Assembly: GCA_016872225.1 (NCBI GenBank)
Contig: VHAW01000109.1
Coordinates: forward strand, 1 to 5,586
Length of the DNA: 5,586 bases
Source: Sphingomonadales bacterium
Lineage (GTDB): Bacteria > Bacteroidota > Bacteroidia > UBA7662
Direction: 5' to 3'
This document shows positions 1 to 5,586 of this stretch, piece after piece. The stretch's first letter is position 1. Each line of letters starts with the position of its first letter. The notes below the pieces were generated by a model. That model did no database searches. It was not told the DNA's origin and saw nothing but the letters and a program-made list of their open reading frames with translations. The translations under genes and the position numbers were made by a program.

Positions 1-6
1 CATCGT

Positions 7-20
7 ATTTATATATAAAT
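7..20. repeat. 14-bp perfect AT-only palindrome downstream of tkt
   Basis: The sequence atttatatataaat equals its own reverse complement. It starts 17 nt past the tkt stop on the minus strand and lies 3 nt before an ATG at positions 3-1 on that strand. Being purely A/T in a region of even composition, it may be part of an AT-rich promoter or operator for the next gene, or a weak hairpin after tkt. The window ends here, so its role cannot be settled. Confidence 0.5.
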
Positions 21-36
21 GAGTTTCCAAGCGGAC

Positions 37-2106
37 TCAATGCAGGGGTTTGGGGTTCATCCAATGGAGAATACGCTCCTGGACTTGACGGACGGTGAGA
101 CCAAAATGTTCAGCCAAATCCGGTCCAGGGGCCGAGTATCCAAAGCAATCCACTCCAATGTTAAGACCCTTTCTGCCCGTGAATTTGGACCAACCTGTGG
201 TTACCCCTGCTTCGACGGATACCCTAAGGGCATGATCCGGACCCATAATATCGGCAAAATAGGCTTCATCTTGCAATTCGAGGCATTCCCAGCAGGGCAC
301 GGAAAAAATACGTATTTCGCGCCGCCTACCCATTGTTTCGGAAGCATGAATCGCTTGGGCTGCCTGAATCAAAACATGGACTTCAGAGCCGGAAGCATAA
401 CCGTATAGTGGAGCCAGCTCAGAAGATTTACTTCCCTCTGTACCGCTTGGGTCAAGGTTCATCGTCGATTGATCAGGTTGGGCATGCCAAGCCAGATAAG
501 CACCACGCGATACCTTTTCGTCCAAAGTTTGGGCATCAGTATCGGTGCATTCGAGGGTGGGTACATTCTGACGGGTCAGGGCAAGAACCACCGGTTGATG
601 CAATTGTGCTGCCCAAATTCGTAAACAGGCTTGGGTTTCTCGGGCATCGGCCGGCCGCATAACCCACAAATCAGGGATTAAGCGTAAGGACATGGTATGT
701 TCAATCGATTGGTGGGTTGGTCCATCTTCGCCCAGAAAAATTGAATCATGGGTGAACACATACAATACAGGAATTTTTTGAATGGCGCTCATCCGAATAG
801 CATTGCGCATGTAATCCGAAAAGGTCAAAAAGGTGGCACCGAACGCCTTGGATTCAGGGGAATACAGGGCAATGCCGTTTAAGATGGTAGCCATCGGAAA
901 TTCTCGAACCCCGAAAGCCAGGTTTCTGCCGTTCCGTTGATTCGCAGAAAACTCTCCTACCGCTTTGGCAAAGGCTCCTGTGTTATTGGAGGGTTCCAGG
1001 TCCGCAGAGCCTCCGGTTAATCCAAGCATTGTGCGACCCATCAGTTCCAAGGCCTGTCCGAAGGCAACCCGCGTGGCAAGCATTTGATGGTTGGTATAGG
1101 CAGGCCAAGCCATAGATTCTGGCCGGTTTGCGGTAGCATGCAGGGTTGGATTGTTACCAACGGATGCCTCCGCTTCTGTATTGAAGGTGCCAAGACGACG
1201 ATTGAAATAGGGATACACTTCTTCTGCAACTTGGAAAGAGGAATGAGGGTCCAATCCCAAGGCTCGTTTGGTTGCGGCAATTTCCTCCGCAGGAAGAGGC
1301 TCACCGTGGGTTTTGGCCATGCCCTCCATGGTGGCCGCTCCTTTGGCCATGGTGCTTTGACCAATAATCAACAGGGGCCTGCTCCGCCGCTTCACGGCGT
1401 AATCCATGGCTCTACGCAAATGCCCATGATTATGCCCATCCACTTCCAGGACTTCCCATTGCATCGATTCAAAATAGGCTTTGAAGTCCAAGGAGCTCAC
1501 CCTATCTACCGATCCAGAAATTTGAATATCATTCTTGTCATAATATAACACCAAATTCTGCAAGGCCCAATGTCCGGCAAGTTGGCAGGCGCCAAGGGCA
1601 ACATCCTCTTGGAGATCACCGTCTCCAGCCAAAACCCAGACCTTGGGCAAACGGGCGTGATCTTGGGATCCCCCCCCTTGTTGATGGCGGGCTTGTTCCT
1701 GTAGAGCCGCAACGGCCATACCAACCCCCATGGCGACTCCTTGACCCAGAGGGCCTGTGGTAGCCTCTACTCCGCTGGTGAGGTGACTTTCCGGGTGGCC
1801 CGGCGTTAGGCTGCCCAATTGCCGGAACCGTTTGATTTCGTCCAACGGCAGCATACCTGCCAAATGCAGAAGAGAATAGAGCAACATGGATTCGTGTCCT
1901 GCCGATAACACAAAACGATCTCTGGAGGGCCATTTCGGGTATTGCGGTGCGTAATACAAATATTCCATCCACAGCAAGGCCGCAAAATCACTGGAGGAGA
2001 AAGCTCCTCCGGGATGTCCCGAATTCGCTGTCCGGGTGGCATCCATGACAAGGCCTTTGATATGGGCGATAACCGAATGATCCAATTCTGGGTTGCTTTG
2101 CGTCAT
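37..2106 (-). CDS. tkt: transketolase
   Basis: Transketolase is a thiamine-diphosphate enzyme that moves two-carbon ketol units between sugar phosphates in the non-oxidative pentose phosphate pathway. At 689 residues it is full length with all three domains. In the N-terminal domain: ANSGHPGG (27-34), SAGHESMLLYSLLHL (68-82), TTGPLGQG (116-123), the cofactor/Mg motif GDGD at 161-164 with Asn192 as the expected second Mg ligand, and KTHGEPL (265-271). In the middle domain: GGSADLEPSNNT (365-376), GVREFPM (399-405) whose Glu402 matches catalytic Glu411 of E. coli, GEDGPTHQSIEH (459-470) and RPADARE (484-490). The C-terminal domain runs from YASGSEVHVL to VSVEAGVTTGW and FGYSAPG. The SAGHES and TPGHPE motifs fit a non-enterobacterial subgroup. 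Oddities are a G8 run encoding Gly144-146 and an extra polar linker around 541-566. The ATG at 2106 begins at the family's usual N-terminus, with no clear Shine-Dalgarno sequence. The stop is TGA. Confidence 0.97.
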   Translation of the reverse strand: MTQSNPELDHSVIAHIKGLVMDATRTANSGHPGGAFSSSDFAALLWMEYLYYAPQYPKWPSRDRFVLSAGHESMLLYSLLHLAGMLPLDEIKRFRQLGSLTPGHPESHLTSGVEATTGPLGQGVAMGVGMAVAALQEQARHQQGGGSQDHARLPKVWVLAGDGDLQEDVALGACQLAGHWALQNLVLYYDKNDIQISGSVDRVSSLDFKAYFESMQWEVLEVDGHNHGHLRRAMDYAVKRRSRPLLIIGQSTMAKGAATMEGMAKTHGEPLPAEEIAATKRALGLDPHSSFQVAEEVYPYFNRRLGTFNTEAEASVGNNPTLHATANRPESMAWPAYTNHQMLATRVAFGQALELMGRTMLGLTGGSADLEPSNNTGAFAKAVGEFSANQRNGRNLAFGVREFPMATILNGIALYSPESKAFGATFLTFSDYMRNAIRMSAIQKIPVLYVFTHDSIFLGEDGPTHQSIEHTMSLRLIPDLWVMRPADARETQACLRIWAAQLHQPVVLALTRQNVPTLECTDTDAQTLDEKVSRGAYLAWHAQPDQSTMNLDPSGTEGSKSSELAPLYGYASGSEVHVLIQAAQAIHASETMGRRREIRIFSVPCWECLELQDEAYFADIMGPDHALRVSVEAGVTTGWSKFTGRKGLNIGVDCFGYSAPGPDLAEHFGLTVRQVQERILHWMNPKPLH
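1670..1677 (-). repeat. G8 homopolymer inside tkt
   Basis: Eight C on the plus strand, which is eight G on the coding strand, spell Gly144-Gly145 and most of Gly146 in tkt. The tract sits in a Gln/Gly-rich insert (HQQGGGSQDH) between two conserved parts of the cofactor-binding domain. Runs of this length are prone to replication slippage and sequencing error. The frame is intact here, with conserved motifs on both sides. Confidence 0.85.
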
Positions 2107-2210
2107 GGGTTTTACGGGGTACTTGGTTTAAGAGGTTCCTTGGAGTTTGGGGGTTCAATGAGGATTGGAAAGCGAGGGGAATGAGCAGGAAGCCTAAGGT
2201 AGTCTTGGAT
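2107..2210 (-). other. prfA-tkt intergenic spacer
   Basis: This 104-nt gap is the only sizeable non-coding stretch between genes in the window. I see no long stem with a T-run (no intrinsic terminator) and no Bacteroidota-type TAnnTTTG box. On the minus strand a TTGAAC (2153-2158) is followed 19 nt later by TCTTAA, too weak to call a promoter. It may simply be an untranslated spacer inside a longer transcript, or hold a promoter for tkt that cannot be recognised by eye. Confidence 0.5.
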
Positions 2211-3281
2211 TTAGGCACTAAGACCAGCGAGGCGTTCGGTATTTTCGGCTAGTTTGAGGGCGTCAATCATGTCCTGAATATCGCCATCCATAAATTGGTC
2301 CAGAGAATAAACGGTCATTCCAATGCGGTGATCGGTAACTCGGCTTTGGGGGAAATTGTAGGTCCGGATTTTGGCGGAACGGTCGCCGGAGGAAACCATC
2401 GATTTTCGCTTTCCGGCCTCCTCCGCATCGGATTTCATTTTCTGTACTTCGTAAAGGCGGGTTCGGAGCATTTCCATAGCCCGCATACGGTTGGCCAGCT
2501 GTGATCTCTCGACCTGACAGGTCACCACGATGCCGGTAGGCTTGTGGGTGAGCATAACTTTGGTTTCCACCTTGTTCACGTTTTGTCCTCCTGCACCCCC
2601 CGATCGGGCGGTTTGCAATTCAATATCCGCCGGGTTAAGGACCACATCAATTTCTTCAGCTTCGGGCATCACTGCAACGGTGGCTGCCGAAGTGTGCACA
2701 CGGCCTTGAGTTTCTGTCACCGGGATGCGCTGCACGCGGTGTACCCCGGACTCAAACTTCAAGGTTCCATAAACCTCATCGCCGCTGACCCTGTAAATAA
2801 TTTCTTTGAATCCCCCCATGGTTCCTTCGCTCGCATCTTGCAATTCCACCTTCCAACCTTGGCCTTCGCAATAGCGTTGGTACATTCGGGCTAAATCCCC
2901 CGCAAAAATGCTAGCCTCGTCCCCACCGGTCCCCGCTCGGATTTCGAGGTACACATCTTTGTGATCCTCGGGGTCTTTGGGGATGAGGAGCCATTTGAGT
3001 TCTTCTTCGCAGATTGGCAAAGCGGATTCCGCCTCGGCTAATTCTTGCTTCCCCATTTCGGACCATTCAGGGTCTTGGTTTTCTTGAAGAAAAGCTCGAC
3101 CTTGTTCGATACGTTTTAGGGTGTGCCGGTAACGCTTGGCCACATCCATGATTTTCTGAAGCCTGCTGTATTCTTTGTTAAGCGTGGCCATTTTGGAAGA
3201 ATCAGCAAAGACCGCGGGGTCTTGCAACAACCTTTCCAATTCTGTAAAGCGGGCCTCCAGAGGAGCAAGCCGATCGAGCAT
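2211..3281 (-). CDS. prfA: peptide chain release factor 1 (RF1)
   Basis: RF1 recognises UAA and UAG in the ribosomal A site and triggers release of the finished chain. The protein is 356 residues, the normal full length. An N-terminal helical domain (about 1-100) is followed by the conserved EIRAGTGGDEASIFAGDL (113-130). The codon-reading tripeptide Pro-Val-Thr (187-189, in HRVQRIPVTETQGRVHTS) marks RF1; RF2 would have Ser-Pro-Phe. The catalytic GGQ is at 231-233 in ARSGGAGGQNVNKVET; its Gln is normally methylated by PrmC, whose gene is not in this window. The C-terminal region has the usual KIRTYNFPQSRVTDHRIG (304-321) and ends in NTERLAGLSA. The ATG lies 5 nt after the lpxH stop, without a clear Shine-Dalgarno sequence, so coupling to lpxH is likely. 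The gene's own stop is TAA, readable by RF1 and RF2. Three other genes here end in TGA, so an RF2 should exist elsewhere in the genome. Confidence 0.98.
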   Translation of the reverse strand: MLDRLAPLEARFTELERLLQDPAVFADSSKMATLNKEYSRLQKIMDVAKRYRHTLKRIEQGRAFLQENQDPEWSEMGKQELAEAESALPICEEELKWLLIPKDPEDHKDVYLEIRAGTGGDEASIFAGDLARMYQRYCEGQGWKVELQDASEGTMGGFKEIIYRVSGDEVYGTLKFESGVHRVQRIPVTETQGRVHTSAATVAVMPEAEEIDVVLNPADIELQTARSGGAGGQNVNKVETKVMLTHKPTGIVVTCQVERSQLANRMRAMEMLRTRLYEVQKMKSDAEEAGKRKSMVSSGDRSAKIRTYNFPQSRVTDHRIGMTVYSLDQFMDGDIQDMIDALKLAENTERLAGLSA

Positions 3282-3286
3282 ACAGG

Positions 3287-4150
3287 TTAGGATAGGTTAT
3301 TCTTCAGAGTTGGGCGAGGATGGCGGCCGTGACCCGTTGGGAGATTCTCAGGGTAAGTGAGCAATTCAAGTTGTCCATTTTCAAAACATCCGTATGTAAA
3401 ATGGGTAATCCAATCCCCCAAATTCACATAAACGCCTCCTTCTGGCAAGGTACAATACACGGGCAAATGCCGATGACCAAAGACCATGTAGTCGTATAGG
3501 GGAAGGCCGCTCTGTTTCCGTCGTGTTTGTTGACGAAGGCAGTATTGGTACAGCCATTCTTTGTTCGGATCAAAGGGGTTTATCTCTTTTGATTCAGCCG
3601 TTGCGGTGGATAGTTGTGCAAGCCTGCTGCTTCGAGAAAAATATTGAGCCAGCGCAAACGATAGGTTGGGATGCAGCCAAGAGAACATGCGTTGGCACCA
3701 AGGCGAATGGAAAATATGACGAAGCCTTTTGAAGCCGAAATCCTTGGGACCCTTGCCGTCTCCATGAGCTAGCAAAATATGTTTGCCGTTCCATTCCACT
3801 TCCAAGGGATGGCGATGCAAGATGACCCCAAGCTCACTTTCTAGGTATCCAAAGGTCCACAAGTCGTGGTTACCGGTGAAGTAATGGACCGGAATACCAC
3901 GATCCGATAATCTGGCAATGCATCCTTGAAGGCGCACAAAATGTTTGGGAATAGCGTGCTTAAGTTCAAACCAGAAATCAAAAACATCGCCTAACAAGTA
4001 ATAGGATGAGGCGTTGGAAGCGGTTTCATCAAAAAACTTTAACAAAAGCTGTTCGCGTTCATGCGATGTCTCGACGGTGGGGCTACCCAGATGAAAATCG
4101 CTTAAGAGGTAGATAACGGAACCGTTAAGGGCCATGGAGGCTGTGGTCAT
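3287..4150 (-). CDS. lpxH: UDP-2,3-diacylglucosamine pyrophosphohydrolase (LpxH-type calcineurin-like phosphoesterase)
   Basis: LpxH cleaves UDP-2,3-diacylglucosamine to lipid X and UMP, a step of lipid A synthesis on the cytoplasmic face of the inner membrane. All metallophosphoesterase motifs are present, numbered from the chosen start: SDFH (17-20), GDVFDFWFE (54-62), FTGNHDLW (91-98), AHGDG (128-132) and GHRH (225-228). The expected metal ligands Asp18, His20, Asp55, Asn94, His129 and His226 are therefore intact. The segment HGDGKGPKDFGFKRLRHIF and the end NLGDWITHFTY are characteristic of the LpxH/LpxH2 group rather than of other phosphoesterases. The protein is 287 residues, somewhat longer than the roughly 240-260 usual, mainly from a polar Pro/Arg-rich tail after ELLTYPE. 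The start is uncertain: ATG at 4150 has AAGGA 7 nt upstream; ATG at 4180 would overlap the LUD stop by 8 nt; ATG at 4135 lies closest to the conserved core. The stop is 5 nt before prfA. Specific substrate assignment is by family resemblance. Confidence 0.92.
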   Translation of the reverse strand: MTTASMALNGSVIYLLSDFHLGSPTVETSHEREQLLLKFFDETASNASSYYLLGDVFDFWFELKHAIPKHFVRLQGCIARLSDRGIPVHYFTGNHDLWTFGYLESELGVILHRHPLEVEWNGKHILLAHGDGKGPKDFGFKRLRHIFHSPWCQRMFSWLHPNLSFALAQYFSRSSRLAQLSTATAESKEINPFDPNKEWLYQYCLRQQTRRKQSGLPLYDYMVFGHRHLPVYCTLPEGGVYVNLGDWITHFTYGCFENGQLELLTYPENLPTGHGRHPRPTLKNNLS

Positions 4151-4157
4151 AAGCGTA

Positions 4158-4162
4158 TCCTT
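4158..4162 (-). promoter_or_regulatory. possible ribosome binding site for lpxH
   Basis: AAGGA on the minus strand lies 7 nt before the ATG at 4150, which is the reason that start was chosen over 4180 and 4135. The other three visible starts (LUD, prfA, tkt) have no comparable motif, so the match may be chance. Confidence 0.35.
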
Positions 4163-4172
4163 GATCCTTGGT

Positions 4173-4859
4173 TCATCCATTGAAATCGTCTTCCAACAGG
4201 AAGACCCAAAGCTCTTTGGGTCCGTGGGCGCCAAGGACCAGTGTTTTTTCGATATCGGCCGTACGGCTGGGCCCCGTGATGGTGGAGACCATGGAGGGCA
4301 GCTCCGAATCTGCATAGCGATCCTTGACCCTCTGCCAGGCATCTTTCCAGCGAGGAACCAATTGGCTTGGGCGAGCAATAACCCAATGGATCGGAGGCAA
4401 AATTGTCATAGTTCTCCCCAAGTTTTGTCGTGAACTGACCATGACCGAACCGCTCCAAGCAATAAGGGCTTCGCAGGAGGTCACACCAATCTCTATGGCG
4501 CGTAAATCATCGCCAGGCGCTGGGGATGCATTGCCAGAGATCGTTTGCGCAAACGGAAAATCACAGCGCCTTAAAATATCCTGGATTGCAGGTTCTAAGC
4601 ATTGGATTTGTGATGGGTTCGTCGTGCCCGCGGCTTGCTTAAGGTAGGCATTCAGCTCCGTGATGTTCTCGGCATAAACAAATTTGCCCTGCAAGGTGAG
4701 CAAGCGGTGCGCAAATTGCATGGCCCAATCTTCATCGCATTCGACAAAGGGATTATCTGAGGGCAAGGATTCGGTTCGGATCCGAATAGGTGGGTCCGAC
4801 GGGTGGATGAGCGCCTTACGAATTTTTTGGATGATATGTTCCCGCGAATTTTGCGCCAT
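4173..4859 (-). CDS. LUD-domain protein (LutC/YkgG family), role unknown
   Basis: A 228-residue soluble protein of the LUD (lactate utilization) domain family. The N-terminal helix (REHIIQKIRKAL, residues 6-17) is typical of the family. The conserved core follows: GVTSCEALIAWSGSV (125-139), SSRQNLGR (142-149), ITGPSRTADIE (194-204) and LVLGAHGPKELWVFLLED (207-224). LutC is part of the LutABC L-lactate oxidation complex, but no lutA or lutB is seen nearby, so that role should not be assumed. Bacteroidota often carry a similar stand-alone LUD gene right after ftsH, with no established function to my knowledge. The ATG at 4859 is preferred because it falls 4 nt after the ftsH stop and begins at the usual family N-terminus. 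An in-frame start at 4943 would overlap ftsH by 80 nt and add an Arg/Pro-rich segment. There is no clear Shine-Dalgarno sequence, so coupling to ftsH translation is likely. The stop is TGA. Confidence 0.93.
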   Translation of the reverse strand: MAQNSREHIIQKIRKALIHPSDPPIRIRTESLPSDNPFVECDEDWAMQFAHRLLTLQGKFVYAENITELNAYLKQAAGTTNPSQIQCLEPAIQDILRRCDFPFAQTISGNASPAPGDDLRAIEIGVTSCEALIAWSGSVMVSSRQNLGRTMTILPPIHWVIARPSQLVPRWKDAWQRVKDRYADSELPSMVSTITGPSRTADIEKTLVLGAHGPKELWVFLLEDDFNG

Positions 4860-4863
4860 GGGA

Positions 4864-5586
4864 TCAGGTCTCTTGGACTCTTGCGTTATCGGTGGATTCC
4901 GCTGGGATATCCGTATTGGATTCCGCTGGATTAACCGAAGCACCCTCTTGATTCATTAGAGATTCGGCTTCGCTTTTGACATTGAAAGGTCGGGGACCTG
5001 CTAGTCTTTCCAAATCTTGTTTGAAAATCACCTCTTTGGATAACAATTCTTGGGCAATTGCTTCAAGCACTTTTCGTTTGGAGCGGATCAAATCCTGGGC
5101 CTTTTCGTAGGCAATCTCAATGATCTTGCGGACTTCCTGGTCGATGAGCAGTGCGGTTTGTTCGGAATAAGGTTTGCGGAATTGGTACTCCCCTTGGGGA
5201 TCATTAAAGCTCACCGGGCCAACCTCTTTGTTCATACCGTACAAGGTGACCATCCCATACGCCATGCGCGTGATACGTTCCAAGTCATTTTGGGCTCCGG
5301 TACTGATGCGACCAAAAACAATTTCTTCTGCCGCCCGCCCGCCCAATGTCATGCACATGGAGTCCACCAATTGTTCGGTGGTGTAGAGGTATTGTTCTTT
5401 GGGGAGGTATTGGGCGTAACCTAGGGCGGCCACTCCCCTTGGAACGATGCTGACCTTGACCAAGGGATCGGTGCTGTCCAAAAACCAACCGACTACGGCA
5501 TGCCCTGCCTCGTGGTAGGCAACAATTTTCTTTTCTTCGGGGGAAATGATTTTGTTCTTCTTCTCCAGACCTCCGATAACACGGTC
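4864..5586 (-). CDS. ftsH: ATP-dependent zinc metalloprotease FtsH, C-terminal part (5' end outside window)
   Basis: FtsH is a membrane-anchored hexameric AAA+ protease that degrades misassembled membrane proteins and selected cytosolic regulators. Only the last 240 codons are present; the membrane segments and most of the ATPase domain lie beyond the right edge. The frame is open to 5586, so the TTG at 5481 is an internal Leu, not a start. The fragment opens with DRVIGGLEKK and then the zinc motif HEAGH (5500-5514), which gives two His ligands and the catalytic Glu. The Asp of STGAQNDLER (codon 5284-5286) sits where the third zinc ligand of E. coli FtsH (Asp495) is expected. The helical M41 domain continues through GMVTLYGMNKEVGPVSF, DPQGEY and IDQEVRKI, and ends at LERLAGPRPF. 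The last 40 or so residues are polar, Ser/Asn/Glu-rich, probably disordered, and carry an 8-residue repeat. The stop is TGA, 4 nt before the LUD gene. Identity is very secure; the Bacteroidota-like style is recalled, not searched. Confidence 0.97.
   Translation of the reverse strand, partial: DRVIGGLEKKNKIISPEEKKIVAYHEAGHAVVGWFLDSTDPLVKVSIVPRGVAALGYAQYLPKEQYLYTTEQLVDSMCMTLGGRAAEEIVFGRISTGAQNDLERITRMAYGMVTLYGMNKEVGPVSFNDPQGEYQFRKPYSEQTALLIDQEVRKIIEIAYEKAQDLIRSKRKVLEAIAQELLSKEVIFKQDLERLAGPRPFNVKSEAESLMNQEGASVNPAESNTDIPAESTDNARVQET
4893..4940 (-). repeat. two-copy 24-bp imperfect tandem repeat in the ftsH tail
   Basis: TGGATTCCGCTGG occurs at 4893-4905 and again at 4917-4929 (plus strand), 24 nt apart. 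By eye, 19 of 24 positions agree between the two units. The period is eight codons, so the frame is kept; the protein reads PAESNTDI then PAESTDNA near the FtsH C-terminus. It looks like a local duplication in a disordered tail under weak constraint. Confidence 0.85.

Noticed and set aside
19..408. Open frame of 129 codons on the plus strand at the left end
   Set aside because: It lies antisense to the conserved C-terminal domain of tkt, shows no recognisable family motif, and is explained as a shadow of the real gene.
1084..1548. Open frame of 154 codons on the plus strand inside tkt
   Set aside because: It is antisense to well-conserved transketolase motifs; its residue make-up is unusual and no family is recognisable.
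2130..2158. Possible sigma70-like promoter (TTGAAC, 19-nt spacer, TCTTAA) before tkt
   Set aside because: The -10 match is poor, the spacer is long, and the likely host group uses a different promoter consensus.
2192..2216. Inverted repeat GCCTAA / TTAGGC overlapping the prfA stop, a candidate terminator
   Set aside because: The stem is only 6 bp with a 13-nt loop and no T-run follows on the minus strand, so it does not meet the pattern of an intrinsic terminator.
4151..4378. Longer lpxH reading starting at 4378
   Set aside because: It would overlap the conserved C-terminal part of the LUD gene by about 200 nt, and the added residues are low-complexity and unlike the LpxH family.
4860..4943. 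Longer LUD reading starting at 4943
   Set aside because: The added 28 residues come from the ftsH tail repeat read in another frame and do not resemble the family's N-terminus.
5285..5488. Second minus-strand open frame inside ftsH
   Set aside because: It is an out-of-frame shadow of the conserved protease domain.

Overview
The window is a compact, single-direction gene block. All five protein genes read on the minus strand, so transcription runs from the right edge (5586) to the left edge (1). In order of transcription they are: the 3' part of ftsH (membrane AAA+ zinc protease); a LUD-domain (LutC/YkgG-like) protein; an LpxH-type UDP-2,3-diacylglucosamine pyrophosphohydrolase; prfA (peptide chain release factor 1); and tkt (transketolase). 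No RNA gene, mobile element, CRISPR array or phage-like segment is visible.

The organism looks like a Gram-negative bacterium of the Bacteroidota or a close relative. The evidence is: (i) an LpxH enzyme, which implies lipid A synthesis; (ii) an ftsH followed directly by a LUD-domain gene, an arrangement I recall from Bacteroidota; (iii) an FtsH C-terminal region with GMVTLYGMNKEVGPVSF, DPQGEY and a GPRPF end, and an LpxH with HYFTGNHDLW and NLGDWITHFTY, both resembling Bacteroidota versions; (iv) no clear Shine-Dalgarno sequence before three of the four visible starts. Base composition is close to even and similar across the window. The placement rests on remembered family resemblance, not on a search.

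Layout: 5586-4864 is the protease domain end of ftsH, including the zinc motif HEAGH and a disordered tail with a small in-frame tandem repeat. 4859-4173 is the LUD gene, only 4 nt after the ftsH stop. Around 4150-3287 is lpxH; its start is ambiguous and may overlap the LUD stop. 3281-2211 is prfA, 5 nt after lpxH. A 104-nt gap (2210-2107) precedes tkt (2106-37). The last 36 nt hold a 14-bp AT-only palindrome and an ATG on the minus strand at the very edge, possibly the start of the next gene.

The first four genes are packed tightly enough to be one operon combining membrane-protein quality control (FtsH), lipid A synthesis (LpxH), translation termination (RF1) and a LUD protein of unknown role. 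In E. coli FtsH controls lipid A output by degrading LpxC, so an ftsH-lpxH linkage is suggestive, but a functional link here is inference. tkt may be co-transcribed or have its own promoter. The window is mostly core housekeeping sequence, and I do not see a convincing new system in it.
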